Shown: positions 15,642 to 25,413, numbered from the stretch's first letter. The stretch: DNA of 39,154 nt from Candidatus Obscuribacterales bacterium (GCA_020054205.1 JAGVLS010000027.1:1-39154), one strand, 5' to 3'. The notes: generated by a model not told the origin, from the letters alone. Numbers and translations are program-made.

Positions 15642-18600
15642 TTAGCTGTTTTAAAAATTCCATTGCTGCCAGTTAATTGCGAAAGTATGACTGAGCTTTT
15701 CAATACTCTTCGCAGTACTTTACTATCTTCTTTTTCAGATGATACAAGCATTGTTTTTAGTGGTGTTATTTGAGATATAGCTGAAGGTATAGAAAAATCA
15801 GAACCAAATGCTGTTACTCCATTTTCTACTTCTTCCAAACGCACATTTCTATAAGCAATACTTGTAGCAGGATTAACTTGTTCAAATATTGGATTTTTCT
15901 TTTTAGTTAATACTATTTGTCTACCTGGACCAACATCAATTACCTTTTTGCCTACTAGTACACGTACAGCTTGTGGTCTGGAGCTGCATAAATTATAAAC
16001 AGCAACATCATTGCCTGTTTCTATCACATAAGCTACGGAATGCGCAGCAATGAGTACATTTCCTTCTTTTGTTTTTACAACTATATCTTGAGTAGGTGAA
16101 AATAATATTTTTCCTTTTTCTAAAACAAGATAATTACCACGAGAATCTCCACCAATAATAGCGCCGCTTGCTGTTAGCTGATTTATTGATGTCTCATCAA
16201 ATAAACTTGTCCTAAATAAAGCAATTGTTGCAGCAGGCATTGTTTGTGTAATTGCAGCATAACCATATAAAGTATCATTGGACGTCTCTATTGGCGTATA
16301 GTCAGTGGCTATTCTTGTGCCAATAGCTGAAAAATTCAAATTAGATGATGGAATAAACAAAAATGGGGCAGCACTTGTAGGTATTGTTGTACTTGCCGAT
16401 GCAGGTAGCGCATAAGCAGTCACTATGCCATTATTATTTATAATGCTAGCTAAAAGCACTAAAGCAGTCGAAGCACTACTGTCTGGGGCGGTACCCGTGG
16501 GAGACAATGAAGCACCACCGCTAGCATTTAAATTAGATAAAGCAACGACCGTAGGTGTAAATAATTGAGCAGTACCAACAACATTTACCGTAGAGCCAGT
16601 AAAATTAATACTACCCCCACCACCAGTAGCATACATTTGAGTGTTTCCTCTAAATGTCATAGTATTATCAAAATTCAAAGTGCCAGTAATAGAATTGATA
16701 ATTATTCCACCATCAGAACTTTGTGCTACATAGACTCCTGAATTGGAACTGCTTTGTAGTGTTACTGGTGTAACATTGCCAATTAAAATCTGACCATTGC
16801 CATGAAATGAAGTTATTTCAACACCTGGGTTAATTACAATACTGCCAGTAGCTCCTGGTGAATTGACAAATGTACTACCAAAAAAAGCTTGATTACCAGT
16901 AAAAGTAACAGTTTGATTGCTGTTACCACTACTAATACCTAATAATAAAACAGAAAGTGGATTTTGCAAAATAATAGAACCACCACCACTAATATTAAAA
17001 CTACTAGCACCAGTAGATGTTAGTGAAGCATTAGCACCATTTGCAGAATTAATAGAAAGTACACCACTATTTACAAAGTTTTGAAATGTCATATTTACTT
17101 GTGGCGCACTAATATTTACTGTCACACCAGAATTAATCGTGCCAATATCCCAAGGTTCTCCAAAACCATTTGTAACAACAGCGTTAGAAGATATGAATGT
17201 TTGATTACCAGTAAAAGTTATAGTAGGTGTAGGCTGTATATTAACTACAATAACTAAACCATCAACTCCTAACCCAGCGAAAGTTCCACCACCATCAATT
17301 GTAAGATTAGGACCTATTCCAAGTATAGCTGCAACATTGTTTTCTGCACTAATAATTCCAGAATTATGGATAGTTTCACTAGCAAGTAAAGCTATGCCAC
17401 TATTACCTGAGGCTTTTCCATTAATGGTTGAACCAGAAGGTATAGTTATTATTGTTCCATTAAAAAAAGCAGCACTTACACCAGAAACCATTTGCACATC
17501 TAAGTTTCCAGAATAATTTAAAGGACCACTGGCAACAAAAGAACCATCTAATCCACCAATAAGAACAGTCTGTTCATCGATAGTGGCATTTAAAGCAGTA
17601 ATAATTGGTGTACCTAAAATAGAACTTGTTACACCAGGATTGAAAATCAATGTTTGCCCTAATGGTTGTGTAGCAAAAAAACGTCCACCAGAAGCCCCAT
17701 CATAACCAGCAATAGCAATCAAGCCACCAGGGGCAAAATTAGTATTTACAGCGGTTGCGTTCTGAATGATAATATCACCAGCGCGATTATTTAAAGTACC
17801 AGCTGCATTTAGTCCAGCTGATAAACGAATAACCCCATTACCTGTTGTAGTAATATTATTATTGATAATAATATCTCCACCAGAATTAATAGTAATAGTA
17901 GCTGGACTAGCCTCTGTTGCTGCACCATTAATTGTTAGCTGACTAGTTGAAACATCAGCTGCTTGATAATTTGTAGCAGCCATTATATTCCCAGACACAG
18001 GATTACCAGCTGTAATTATTATTGGAGTGCCGACAGAAGCTGACGGTCCACGAGATAATATTTGTATACTGCCAGTAGGCAATCCTGAAGTTAACGGATT
18101 TGTACTAAAAAATGTATTTGGCGAACCAGTTGTATTGATATTACCTAATACTATGCCAGTACCAGCATCTTCACCTGCCATTACTAATACTGTGCCATTA
18201 TTGCTAGCAGCTGATCCACCAGTAAATATATTTGAGGTTGTATTTAAAGTAATAGAACCATTATTAGCCCCACTAGCAAATGCTGCTAATACTACATCAC
18301 CTCCAGAGCCTGTTGTACCGGTTGCGCGTGTATCAATTGTTGCAACACCACCACTACCAGTTAAATTTATATTTCCACCTGTACCTGAGGCACCAGTAAT
18401 TGTAAGCGTAATATTGGCATCATTTGGATCTGGTGTTGGCGGCAAAACAGATCCAGGGGCTGCTGGACCAGAAGATGATTGAGCAGTAAAAGCAGCACCG
18501 GCAATTATTGTAATATTGCCACCACTGCCATTAGCAGAAGATGTATTAAATGATAAGCCACCGGCTCCCGTTGTGATATTTCCTGAAGCGACAATAGCTA

Positions 18601-19825
18601 GATTTTGTCCAGAAAATACAAGCGAATTAATAATTGTTATATTGCCTGCTGTGTTGTAAAAAGCTGGGTCTCCTGATAAACATATATTGCCAATATTTAA
18701 ATTTTCAGTTGATGCATTAACAATTGATGTTCCCGCTTTTACATTTATTGTGCCAGTTATATTATTAGCGTCCACATATACATGTCCATCACCAGAATAA
18801 AGATTGAGTTCTTGGCTCAATAAGTCTCCACCAATAATGCGCAAATCTATCTTTTCAATAAAATCATCATCCCTAAAATTTATAGCTGAATTTATGGCTT
18901 GAAATTCACCAGCTGTATTATTTACTAGTATTGGTACAGAGGCGAGCGCATTGACGCTAATTAGTGAATTAAGAGACGAAATAATACCAGCATTTACTAA
19001 ATTACCAGAATTAGCAATGAGATTGACTGCTCCCATTGCTTGCATAATTGGCGCATTGCCAATTGCACCAGCTGGTAAAGCATTGATAATTGATCCACCA
19101 GCAGTTAAATTTAAATTGCCACTGCTAGTTATTGCTCCCGCATTAACAATATCAGCAACAGAAATGAGATTGAGATTCAAACTATTAATAGCATTATTCA
19201 CACCCAATAATCCTGAATTAGGTAATACTGTCGATAATAGTGCACTTTGATTATTGGCAATATTATTAGCAGAAATGGTGGCATCTATATTTTGAGCATT
19301 AGTAGAAAATGCATACAAATTACCAGAATTAGTAATATTGCCAGGAATATTGAATGCAGGTGTATTAGAAAAATTGATAGCGCCAGTAACGCCAGCTGGC
19401 ACAATTAAATTAGATAAGTATTGACTGACGTGAGCAGGTAAATTAAAAGAGCCACCAATAGCAGCACCATTTGCATCCATAATAATAGATTGTTGACCAT
19501 TTAATACTTGGTAGGCAGCTATTAATTGAGCTGGTGTAACTAATGAGGCACTAGTAATTGTTGTTACTTGTGAACCAACATCTATTACTAATTGTGAAAC
19601 GTCCGGATGACTATCAAATAAATGCGTTGTTGCTACGTTGGCTGCTGTAGAAGATAAGTCTAAATTGACATTATTTGTATTTGGACTCTCATTGTTAATT
19701 TCACTTGCTGGATCAGCGTAGCATACTGGTGAAACAGTCAAACAAATAATAATAAACAAGGAGACTGCCTTTTTGATCAATACAAATAGCTTGCCATTTC
19801 TAAGATTGCTAATTCGAGCGCTCAT
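15638..19825 (-). CDS. Giant secreted beta-helix (filamentous-haemagglutinin-like) protein with FecR-like C-terminus
   Basis: This encodes 1395 residues. An N-terminal basic stretch and hydrophobic core form a signal peptide, cleaved near CYA-DP (residue 37). Residues of about 150-1200 are rich in G, N, S, T, I and V, with short repeats such as NSGNL, SGGNI, TGSGG and ITINSGGDI, the pattern of a right-handed parallel beta-helix as in haemagglutinin/adhesin proteins. Residues of about 1240-1320 (KTKEGNVLIAAHSVAYVIE, later GKKVIDVGPGRQIVL) resemble a FecR domain. No beta-barrel, LPxTG anchor or typical two-partner-secretion (TPS) domain is visible, nor a TpsB partner nearby, so the export route beyond Sec is unknown. 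AAAGGC precedes the start. It is probably a surface or matrix protein. Confidence 0.75.
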   Translation of the reverse strand: MSARISNLRNGKLFVLIKKAVSLFIIICLTVSPVCYADPASEINNESPNTNNVNLDLSSTAANVATTHLFDSHPDVSQLVIDVGSQVTTITSASLVTPAQLIAAYQVLNGQQSIIMDANGAAIGGSFNLPAHVSQYLSNLIVPAGVTGAINFSNTPAFNIPGNITNSGNLYAFSTNAQNIDATISANNIANNQSALLSTVLPNSGLLGVNNAINSLNLNLISVADIVNAGAITSSGNLNLTAGGSIINALPAGAIGNAPIMQAMGAVNLIANSGNLVNAGIISSLNSLISVNALASVPILVNNTAGEFQAINSAINFRDDDFIEKIDLRIIGGDLLSQELNLYSGDGHVYVDANNITGTINVKAGTSIVNASTENLNIGNICLSGDPAFYNTAGNITIINSLVFSGQNLAIVASGNITTGAGGLSFNTSSANGSGGNITIIAGAAFTAQSSSGPAAPGSVLPPTPDPNDANITLTITGASGTGGNINLTGSGGVATIDTRATGTTGSGGDVVLAAFASGANNGSITLNTTSNIFTGGSAASNNGTVLVMAGEDAGTGIVLGNINTTGSPNTFFSTNPLTSGLPTGSIQILSRGPSASVGTPIIITAGNPVSGNIMAATNYQAADVSTSQLTINGAATEASPATITINSGGDIIINNNITTTGNGVIRLSAGLNAAGTLNNRAGDIIIQNATAVNTNFAPGGLIAIAGYDGASGGRFFATQPLGQTLIFNPGVTSSILGTPIITALNATIDEQTVLIGGLDGSFVASGPLNYSGNLDVQMVSGVSAAFFNGTIITIPSGSTINGKASGNSGIALLASETIHNSGIISAENNVAAILGIGPNLTIDGGGTFAGLGVDGLVIVVNIQPTPTITFTGNQTFISSNAVVTNGFGEPWDIGTINSGVTVNISAPQVNMTFQNFVNSGVLSINSANGANASLTSTGASSFNISGGGSIILQNPLSVLLLGISSGNSNQTVTFTGNQAFFGSTFVNSPGATGSIVINPGVEITSFHGNGQILIGNVTPVTLQSSSNSGVYVAQSSDGGIIINSITGTLNFDNTMTFRGNTQMYATGGGGSINFTGSTVNVVGTAQLFTPTVVALSNLNASGGASLSPTGTAPDSSASTALVLLASIINNNGIVTAYALPASASTTIPTSAAPFLFIPSSNLNFSAIGTRIATDYTPIETSNDTLYGYAAITQTMPAATIALFRTSLFDETSINQLTASGAIIGGDSRGNYLVLEKGKILFSPTQDIVVKTKEGNVLIAAHSVAYVIETGNDVAVYNLCSSRPQAVRVLVGKKVIDVGPGRQIVLTKKKNPIFEQVNPATSIAYRNVRLEEVENGVTAFGSDFSIPSAISQITPLKTMLVSSEKEDSKVLRRVLKSSVILSQLTGSNGIFKTAN

Positions 19826-19876
19826 AAACTGCCTTTATATCACCCACCACTTCCATTATTGCCCACATTAAGTAAA

Positions 19877-19905
19877 ATAGTAACTCTTGAAAATATTTAT
19901 TTCAA
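19877..19905 (-). promoter_or_regulatory. Promoter of the beta-helix gene
   Basis: On the minus strand TTGAAA (19905 to 19900) and TACTAT (19882 to 19877) are separated by 17 bases. The -35 box is also one arm of a short inverted repeat TTGAAA/TTTCAA, which could serve as an operator. Transcription would start about 45 bases before the start codon. Confidence 0.45.
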
Positions 19906-19959
19906 AGCATTATCTACATGAGACACTAAAATAGAGCAGTCTAATTATTTAGATTTTGG

Positions 19960-20244
19960 CTATTTGGAAATTTGATTAAAGGATAAATCAGCAATGGGAA
20001 ATTGATAGACTGCTGCTTCCCGTTTAGCTTCTACTCGTCTTGTTGCATTGCCAAACTTCTTCAATAAAGCAGCTTTTGCTTTGTTATTAGCCTGACGTGA
20101 GTCATTACACCAAGTCCAGATTCCTAAACTTAGGCTAGCAAAAGCAAAACCCAAAAGTAAAATGGGCCAAGATAGAGAGGCTACAAGATAGGAGGCGAAA
20201 GAAACGCCTAACCCACATAAGAGGGTACGCCAATAGCAAGCCAT
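19960..20244 (-). CDS. Small membrane protein of unknown function
   Basis: This encodes 94 residues from the ATG at 20244, chosen because GGAG lies seven bases upstream; a longer frame to 20298 is possible but less supported. Two hydrophobic segments at about residues 7-23 and 27-45 are joined by a tight turn, followed by a polar, basic, possibly helical tail (NDSRQANNKAKAALLKKFG, then RRVEAKREAA). It looks like a helical hairpin in the membrane with a cytoplasmic tail. I recognise no family. It follows the gene at 20358 on the same strand with 113 bases between. Confidence 0.55.
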   Translation of the reverse strand: MACYWRTLLCGLGVSFASYLVASLSWPILLLGFAFASLSLGIWTWCNDSRQANNKAKAALLKKFGNATRRVEAKREAAVYQFPIADLSFNQISK

Positions 20245-20357
20245 AGGAATGCTCCAGAGAAATAGGTATAAATTTTCGAAGGTGAATATACAATACAACG
20301 CAATTACATATAGCGGCCACTTGGAAAGCTAGAATTTCATGCAATTTGCATTAAATC

Positions 20358-20870
20358 TCAATTGTTAGCATCCAAAGAACTTTGTTTTAGTTTTTCACTT
20401 TCCCAAATTGAGCCATCAGAAAATTTAACAAGTAAAATGCGAATTTTTATTGCTACCGTTTGCGGATAAACTTTTTCGCCGCGCCATTTCTGAGAACCCA
20501 TTGCCCCTACACCAAGCACCTTGGAATCTGCAGCATGAAATGTACTTTTTAGATTACCTCGACTATCAAAATAGCCAAGACGAAATTTAACTGCACTTAT
20601 TGGCTTTTCACCAACATTTTTATAGTCTATATAAGCCCGAACAGCATGAGGTTCACCAAAACTGTCTACTTCTAATTCTGTTTTAGCTGCGATAATGGCA
20701 ATTGGGCAATGTGGTTCACTCAGTAATTCAGGTGTAATTTCCTTAAGTTCCAATTGATTTTGAGCAAAACAAGAGCTCTCCAGTTGCATTGTAAAAAGTG
20801 GAAGTTCCGATAAAAATACCAAAAGTAAAAAACAAATGACAAAATCCAATCTATTTATTCGTCTTCTCAT
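20358..20870 (-). CDS. Secreted protein of unknown function
   Basis: This encodes 170 residues from ATG at 20870 (an in-frame GTG lies two codons earlier). There is a basic start (MRRRINRLD), a hydrophobic core and a probable signal peptide ending near FAQNQ. The mature part looks like a small beta-sandwich: AVRAYIDYKNVGEKPISAVKFRLGYFDSRG has the alternating pattern of FxLYD-like extracellular domains, where a 'conserved, expected change' strand pattern is common. No catalytic residues can be picked out. The signal-peptide coding region overlaps, on the opposite strand, the signal-peptide region of the 5'-nucleotidase gene. Confidence 0.55.
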   Translation of the reverse strand: MRRRINRLDFVICFLLLVFLSELPLFTMQLESSCFAQNQLELKEITPELLSEPHCPIAIIAAKTELEVDSFGEPHAVRAYIDYKNVGEKPISAVKFRLGYFDSRGNLKSTFHAADSKVLGVGAMGSQKWRGEKVYPQTVAIKIRILLVKFSDGSIWESEKLKQSSLDANN

Positions 20871-22458
20871 AAGCACAGTTCTCTTTAGTTGGCAATTAAT
20901 TAGCTCTGGTTATTTTTTGGCAGTATTTGCATATGACAGTGATAGACAAGTAAATCATAGTCCAAAATCCAATCTCTTTAAACTAACCATTTTACATACT
21001 AATGATATCCATGCTCATGATGAGCCCTTTTTAGAAAAAGGACATGTTGTTGGCGGCTTCCCTAGAATAGTCCATCTAATTAAAACACTATCTAAAACAA
21101 CACCTAATTCAGTTGTTATTGATGCAGGTGATATATTCCAAGGCACCCCTTATTTCAGTCTTTATCATGGGCAGATTGAAGTTGAAATGCTAAATCGTGC
21201 TCACTATGACATTTTTACAATTGGCAATCACGAATTTGATGATGGAGCAAAAAATTTAGCTGATCAGTTGCGATTAGCTAAATTTGATATTATTTCTGCA
21301 AATTTAGATGCTTCTGCTTTACCAGAACTCGACAAACTTGTTAAAGCTTCTGTAGTAAAAACTATTGGCTCCCAAAAAGTTGCTTTTATTGGTGCAATTA
21401 CACCTAGCCTAACTAACTTATCTTTGATATTGGCACCAATAAAATTGAAAGCACAAGGAAATGATTGGTATTTACCAATTGCCAATGAAGCAAAAAAATT
21501 AAAACTAAATGGAATAAACAAAATAATTGTTGTCAGCCATTGTGGCGTTGAGCTCGATAAAGAAATGGCTCAGTCTATTGAAGAAATTGATGCAATAATT
21601 GGTGGACACAGTCATACACGCTTAAATAAGCCAGTCAAAATAAAGCATAATGATGAAACAAATTGTCTCATCGTACAGACCGGTTGTTATGGACGTGCCT
21701 TAGGAAAACTTACGCTAGCATTTGATGATAATGGTAATTTAGTTTTACCTGATACAAGATATCAGTTAATTGACGTTACAAAAAACATACCAGAAGATCT
21801 TGATATAAAAAATTATCTCTCTGAAAAAGCAAAGCCATTTGCTTCACTCAGAAAAAATATAGTTGGTATTGCCATGGCTAATTTCGATAATCAATTTATG
21901 TACTATCCAGGCGACTCTCCTTTAGGCAATCTAATTTGTGATGCATTAGCAGAGGAAGGCTCCAATTATAATGCCACCATTGCTTTGCAAAATCGTGGAG
22001 GCATTCGTGGGCACATTGAGCACGGATTTATCACACAAGAAAAAATTCAAGAAGTTCTACCATTTCACAACCATATAATAGTTGCCACCATAAATGGTAA
22101 GACATTAAGAGATGCACTTGAGCATAGTGTTTCTGGAATGTATGGCGGCCGATTTTTAGATGTGCACGGACTAAAATTTGTTTATGATCGTAAGTTGCCA
22201 GCTGGAAGCAGGATTTTATCAATTCAGACCTTAAACAAAGATGGTAGCTTCGATGATCTTAATGATCAAAAAAATTACAGGATGGCAATAAACGAATTTA
22301 CTTTTAAAGGCGGTGAAGGTTACGATTTTAGTAGTGCTGTCGATATCATTGATACAAAAAAAACAATATCCCAAGTACTGTCTAATTATTTAGTTAAACA
22401 ACAAAAAGTGAGACCTATTAAATCCGGAAGGATTAATTCAATTAAAACATTCAAATAA
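20836..22458 (+). CDS. Secreted 5'-nucleotidase / UshA-family metallophosphoesterase
   Basis: This encodes 540 residues with a signal peptide (hydrophobic core about residues 8-31, ending FAYDS). The metallophosphatase domain shows all main motifs: HTNDIHAHDE (54-63), DAGDIFQGTP, GNHEFDDG and GGHSHTRL. The C-terminal 5'-nucleotidase domain begins near ANFDNQFMYYPGDSPLGN and has the RGGIRGHIEHG signature and the GGEGYDFS loop. Such enzymes dephosphorylate extracellular nucleotides to scavenge phosphate and nucleosides. No SD is visible. The gene is divergent from, and overlaps by 35 bases, the small secreted protein gene. The TPR and ABC genes follow on the same strand. Confidence 0.9.
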   Translation: MTKSNLFIRLLISTVLFSWQLISSGYFLAVFAYDSDRQVNHSPKSNLFKLTILHTNDIHAHDEPFLEKGHVVGGFPRIVHLIKTLSKTTPNSVVIDAGDIFQGTPYFSLYHGQIEVEMLNRAHYDIFTIGNHEFDDGAKNLADQLRLAKFDIISANLDASALPELDKLVKASVVKTIGSQKVAFIGAITPSLTNLSLILAPIKLKAQGNDWYLPIANEAKKLKLNGINKIIVVSHCGVELDKEMAQSIEEIDAIIGGHSHTRLNKPVKIKHNDETNCLIVQTGCYGRALGKLTLAFDDNGNLVLPDTRYQLIDVTKNIPEDLDIKNYLSEKAKPFASLRKNIVGIAMANFDNQFMYYPGDSPLGNLICDALAEEGSNYNATIALQNRGGIRGHIEHGFITQEKIQEVLPFHNHIIVATINGKTLRDALEHSVSGMYGGRFLDVHGLKFVYDRKLPAGSRILSIQTLNKDGSFDDLNDQKNYRMAINEFTFKGGEGYDFSSAVDIIDTKKTISQVLSNYLVKQQKVRPIKSGRINSIKTFK

Positions 22459-22502
22459 TTATCCAGCACGAAGTTAAAATATAAGCTATTAGGAGCTAGG
22501 TT

Positions 22503-23597
22503 TTGAATAGATATAGATCAAATAAAGCAATCTGCGCTTATCTAATTACATTGTCTATCATTGTTTTTCCACAAGTATGCTGGTCAAACACACAAACAAT
22601 TTCAATACCAGAAGTTAGCAAAGATAATTGTCGCTCTTGCATAAACCAGGCAACATCGTTATTTGCCTCCGGTCACAATCAAGATGCAATAGAACTCTTA
22701 CATAAATCAAAAGAATCTTGTCAAAATTCCAGTCAATATCATTTACTTTTATCGACCATACTAGCAAGACAAACAGGGCAAAGCCAAGAATCAGAAAATG
22801 AAGCTTGTTTAGCCTGTTTCGCTGATAATAATTCTATCGCTTGCCATTTGCAATACGGTCTAATTCTTATGCATAATCAAAATCTAAATAAAGCCATAAA
22901 AGAATTTGAAAAAGTTACAGCTCTAGATCCAAATAATTATGAAGCTTGGTCAAGCTTAAGCAATCTTTATAAGAAGTTTCATCAAGAAGACGCGGCAAAC
23001 AAAAGCCAAACAAAAGCTAATACAATTGCTCAGCAAGCAAGTGTAGGCAATTATTATGTGTACAAAAACCTAATCAAACAACGCAAATATGAACAAGCAA
23101 AAGCAGAATTAATTAAAATTATTCACAGCACTTCAGCTCAAAGTTCAAATTTTCCAAATTTAGTAAAAGAGGCTTTAAAAATAGGTGCGCTAGATGAAAC
23201 CATTAATGCTGGTAAACAGTTTTTACAAGGACAAAATAAATCGGCAGAAATTATGGAATCTATTTGTTTAGCTCAATTACTAGCTCATAATTATGCTGAT
23301 TGCATTGAATCAAGCAAGTCATTAATTGATATTGAACCACGCAATAGCGATATATTAGCAATTAAAGGCATAGCGGAGCTATATTCGGGCTATCTAACAC
23401 AAGCAAAATCAAGTATTAGTGCAGCAGTAGCAAATGGCCCTGAGTCAAAATTGGTTCAAGTAGCTAATAAAGCTTTGGTGGTTATTAATAGCACCACAGG
23501 CACACCAACATTCAAACTTGATGATGAGCTGGGTTCGGCCATAGGGCTTTACCAAGCTAAAGATCCCGAGTTAGAAGTATTTGATATAGGCAATTAA
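22503..23597 (+). CDS. Secreted cysteine-containing TPR protein
   Basis: This encodes 364 residues from a TTG at 22503 with AGGAG at the right distance (seven bases). The signal peptide (AICAYLITLSIIVFPQVCWS) ends near residue 28. The mature part is helical with degenerate TPR units; the clearest is NLNKAIKEFEKVTALDPNNYEAWSSLSNLYKKF (about 125-155), followed by weaker ones to residue 345. Several Cys (NCRSC, ESC, EACLAC, IACHL) lie in the first half and might form disulphides outside the membrane. It ends 12 bases before the permease gene and may be co-transcribed with it; whether it serves the transporter is unknown. Confidence 0.75.
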   Translation: MNRYRSNKAICAYLITLSIIVFPQVCWSNTQTISIPEVSKDNCRSCINQATSLFASGHNQDAIELLHKSKESCQNSSQYHLLLSTILARQTGQSQESENEACLACFADNNSIACHLQYGLILMHNQNLNKAIKEFEKVTALDPNNYEAWSSLSNLYKKFHQEDAANKSQTKANTIAQQASVGNYYVYKNLIKQRKYEQAKAELIKIIHSTSAQSSNFPNLVKEALKIGALDETINAGKQFLQGQNKSAEIMESICLAQLLAHNYADCIESSKSLIDIEPRNSDILAIKGIAELYSGYLTQAKSSISAAVANGPESKLVQVANKALVVINSTTGTPTFKLDDELGSAIGLYQAKDPELEVFDIGN

Positions 23598-23608
23598 TTG
23601 AGTATATT

Positions 23609-24607
23609 GTGATAATTAGGTTTTTATTTCTATTTTTAATACTTGGCATAATTCTTTTTTTCAATTTGTGTTTAGGAGAAATTGTATTAAGTCCAATACA
23701 AGTATTACAAACTGTTTTCCCACAATTTTTCCCAGCTAATTCTATAGACATAGGTATTATTGATTTATTTTGGCAAATACGTTTACCACGTATTTTTGCT
23801 GCATTTATAGTTGGTGCCGCTTTAGCTGTGTCTGGATTTTTACTACAAACACTTTCACGCAATGAATTAGCCGATCCATATTTAACTGGCGTATCAAGTG
23901 GTGCTGGATTAGCTGTAGCAATTGCCATAATATTAGGCATGAATTTTTCTCTACTGCCAATTATTGCTTTATCCGGTGGATTATTAGCAAGTATTTTAGT
24001 AGCAGGAATGGCGCATATACCAGGTGGAATATCAATTACAAAACTGCTTTTAGCTGGCATTGCCATATCAGCTATAGCCAGTAGCATTATTACTCTTATT
24101 CTCATCAATTCCAATACCACGAGTTCTGCACAAGGATTATTTTTATGGTTGGCAGGAAGCATTGCAGGAAAAAGCTGGGATGAAATATTGCCTTCATCTA
24201 TATACACATCATTAGGTATATTTGCTGCTTTTGTTATGAGCAAAGCAATTCGCCTATTAAATCTTGGTACACAAATTGCTGCTTCATTAGGTTTAAATGT
24301 AGCGATAAGCCAATGGACAATTCTTTTTATTGCAGCGATTCTTTGCGGTACATCTGTAGCGCTAGCTGGTATTGTTGGTTTTGTTGGACTAATTGGACCA
24401 TATTTAGCACGCTATTTATTTGGCAATAATGAAAGAATCTTGATTGTAGTATCGGCAATTATTGGTGGCATACTTGTTTTGATTAGTGATTTAGCAGCTC
24501 GCACGCTAGGGCAAGGACAAGAATTACCTCTTAGCACTTTACTAAGTTTATTTGGTGGACCATTTTTCTTGATTCTAGTATTAAAACAAAGAGGTGAAAA
24601 CATTTAA
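23609..24607 (+). CDS. FecCD/BtuC-family ABC transporter permease
   Basis: This encodes 332 residues (GTG start) with about 10 membrane helices. The family signature RLPRIFAAFIVGAALAVSG, followed by LLQTLSRNELADPYLTGVSSGAG, identifies the permease of type II importers for siderophores, haem or cobalamin. The late motif GIVGFVGLIGPYLAR is the coupling-helix region that contacts the ATPase. A single gene encodes the homodimeric pore. It overlaps its ATPase gene by one base (TAATG). No substrate-binding protein gene is next to it, and no cobalamin or siderophore gene is in the window, so the substrate cannot be named. Confidence 0.93.
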   Translation: MIIRFLFLFLILGIILFFNLCLGEIVLSPIQVLQTVFPQFFPANSIDIGIIDLFWQIRLPRIFAAFIVGAALAVSGFLLQTLSRNELADPYLTGVSSGAGLAVAIAIILGMNFSLLPIIALSGGLLASILVAGMAHIPGGISITKLLLAGIAISAIASSIITLILINSNTTSSAQGLFLWLAGSIAGKSWDEILPSSIYTSLGIFAAFVMSKAIRLLNLGTQIAASLGLNVAISQWTILFIAAILCGTSVALAGIVGFVGLIGPYLARYLFGNNERILIVVSAIIGGILVLISDLAARTLGQGQELPLSTLLSLFGGPFFLILVLKQRGENI

Positions 24608-25413
24608 TGCCCTCATCTGGATTTACTGCAAAGGAATTAATTGTTGGAATTGAAAATAAAGAAATTGCCAGACTTGGTTCATTTACAATTTCTCCCGGTG
24701 AAATATTAGCTTTAGCAGGACCAAATGGCGCTGGTAAATCAACAACAATAAAAACACTGGCTAGACAATTAAATCCTCTTTCTGGAAAAATCAATTTGAA
24801 TGATATAAACATTTGGGATATAAGTGCTCGTCAATTTGCTCAAGAAATAGCATATGTACCTCAGAATCTAGGTCTTTCTATCAATTTGTCCGTCAAAGAA
24901 TTAGTGAGTTTAGGGCGCAACCCACATCAAGATTGGTGGTCATGGAATAATTCTCAATTAGATAAAGAAAGAATAGATAATGCTTTAAAATTAACGAATT
25001 TAAGCACTTTAAAAGATGCTTTTTTTGCTCAATTATCTGGTGGCGAAAAACAAAGAGCATTAATTGCCATTGCACTTTCACAAAATGCAAATTTTATTTT
25101 GCTTGATGAACCTACTGCTCACCTTGATTTTCGTTATCAAATTGAACTTGCTGAATTATTGAAAGATTTACGCAATAATAATTTAGGTGTATTTGTTATA
25201 CTGCACGACTTAAGTTTAATTGCTAGTTTAGCAGACAAAGTTATTTTACTAAATAAATCAGAAGGAAACCCAAGCGAAGTAGTCGCCTTTGGAACTGCTG
25301 ATGAAGTCTTACAAGAAAAAACTCTCAAAGAAGCATATGAAGTTGCCATTACAAAAATAGTCGATGAAAAAAATCAACTAGTTTTATTTGCTCCACGAAA
25401 AGAACACATTTAA
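24607..25413 (+). CDS. ABC transporter ATP-binding protein (FecE/BtuD type)
   Basis: This 268-residue ATPase drives the permease encoded just upstream. Walker A GPNGAGKST is at residues 38-46, the Q-loop lies in AYVPQNLG, the signature LSGGEKQR starts at 143, Walker B FILLDEPTAHLD is at about 163-174, and the switch histidine is in VILHDLS. TVNDLV-type and LGRNPHQDWWSW features match the metal-chelate importer branch. The stop codon shares a TTAA with the stop of the convergent Q/N-rich gene. Confidence 0.93.
   Translation: MPSSGFTAKELIVGIENKEIARLGSFTISPGEILALAGPNGAGKSTTIKTLARQLNPLSGKINLNDINIWDISARQFAQEIAYVPQNLGLSINLSVKELVSLGRNPHQDWWSWNNSQLDKERIDNALKLTNLSTLKDAFFAQLSGGEKQRALIAIALSQNANFILLDEPTAHLDFRYQIELAELLKDLRNNNLGVFVILHDLSLIASLADKVILLNKSEGNPSEVVAFGTADEVLQEKTLKEAYEVAITKIVDEKNQLVLFAPRKEHI

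Noticed and set aside
18027..18482. Long open frame of 151 codons on the plus strand inside the beta-helix gene
   Set aside because: It is antisense to the repeat region of a gene with clear signal peptide and domain pattern; its Pro/Val/Ala-rich product mirrors the G/N/T codons of the real strand and has no start site of quality.
20135..20344. 69-codon minus-strand frame overlapping the small membrane protein
   Set aside because: It overlaps in another frame a gene with a good SD and a plausible helical-hairpin layout; it has no start signal of its own.
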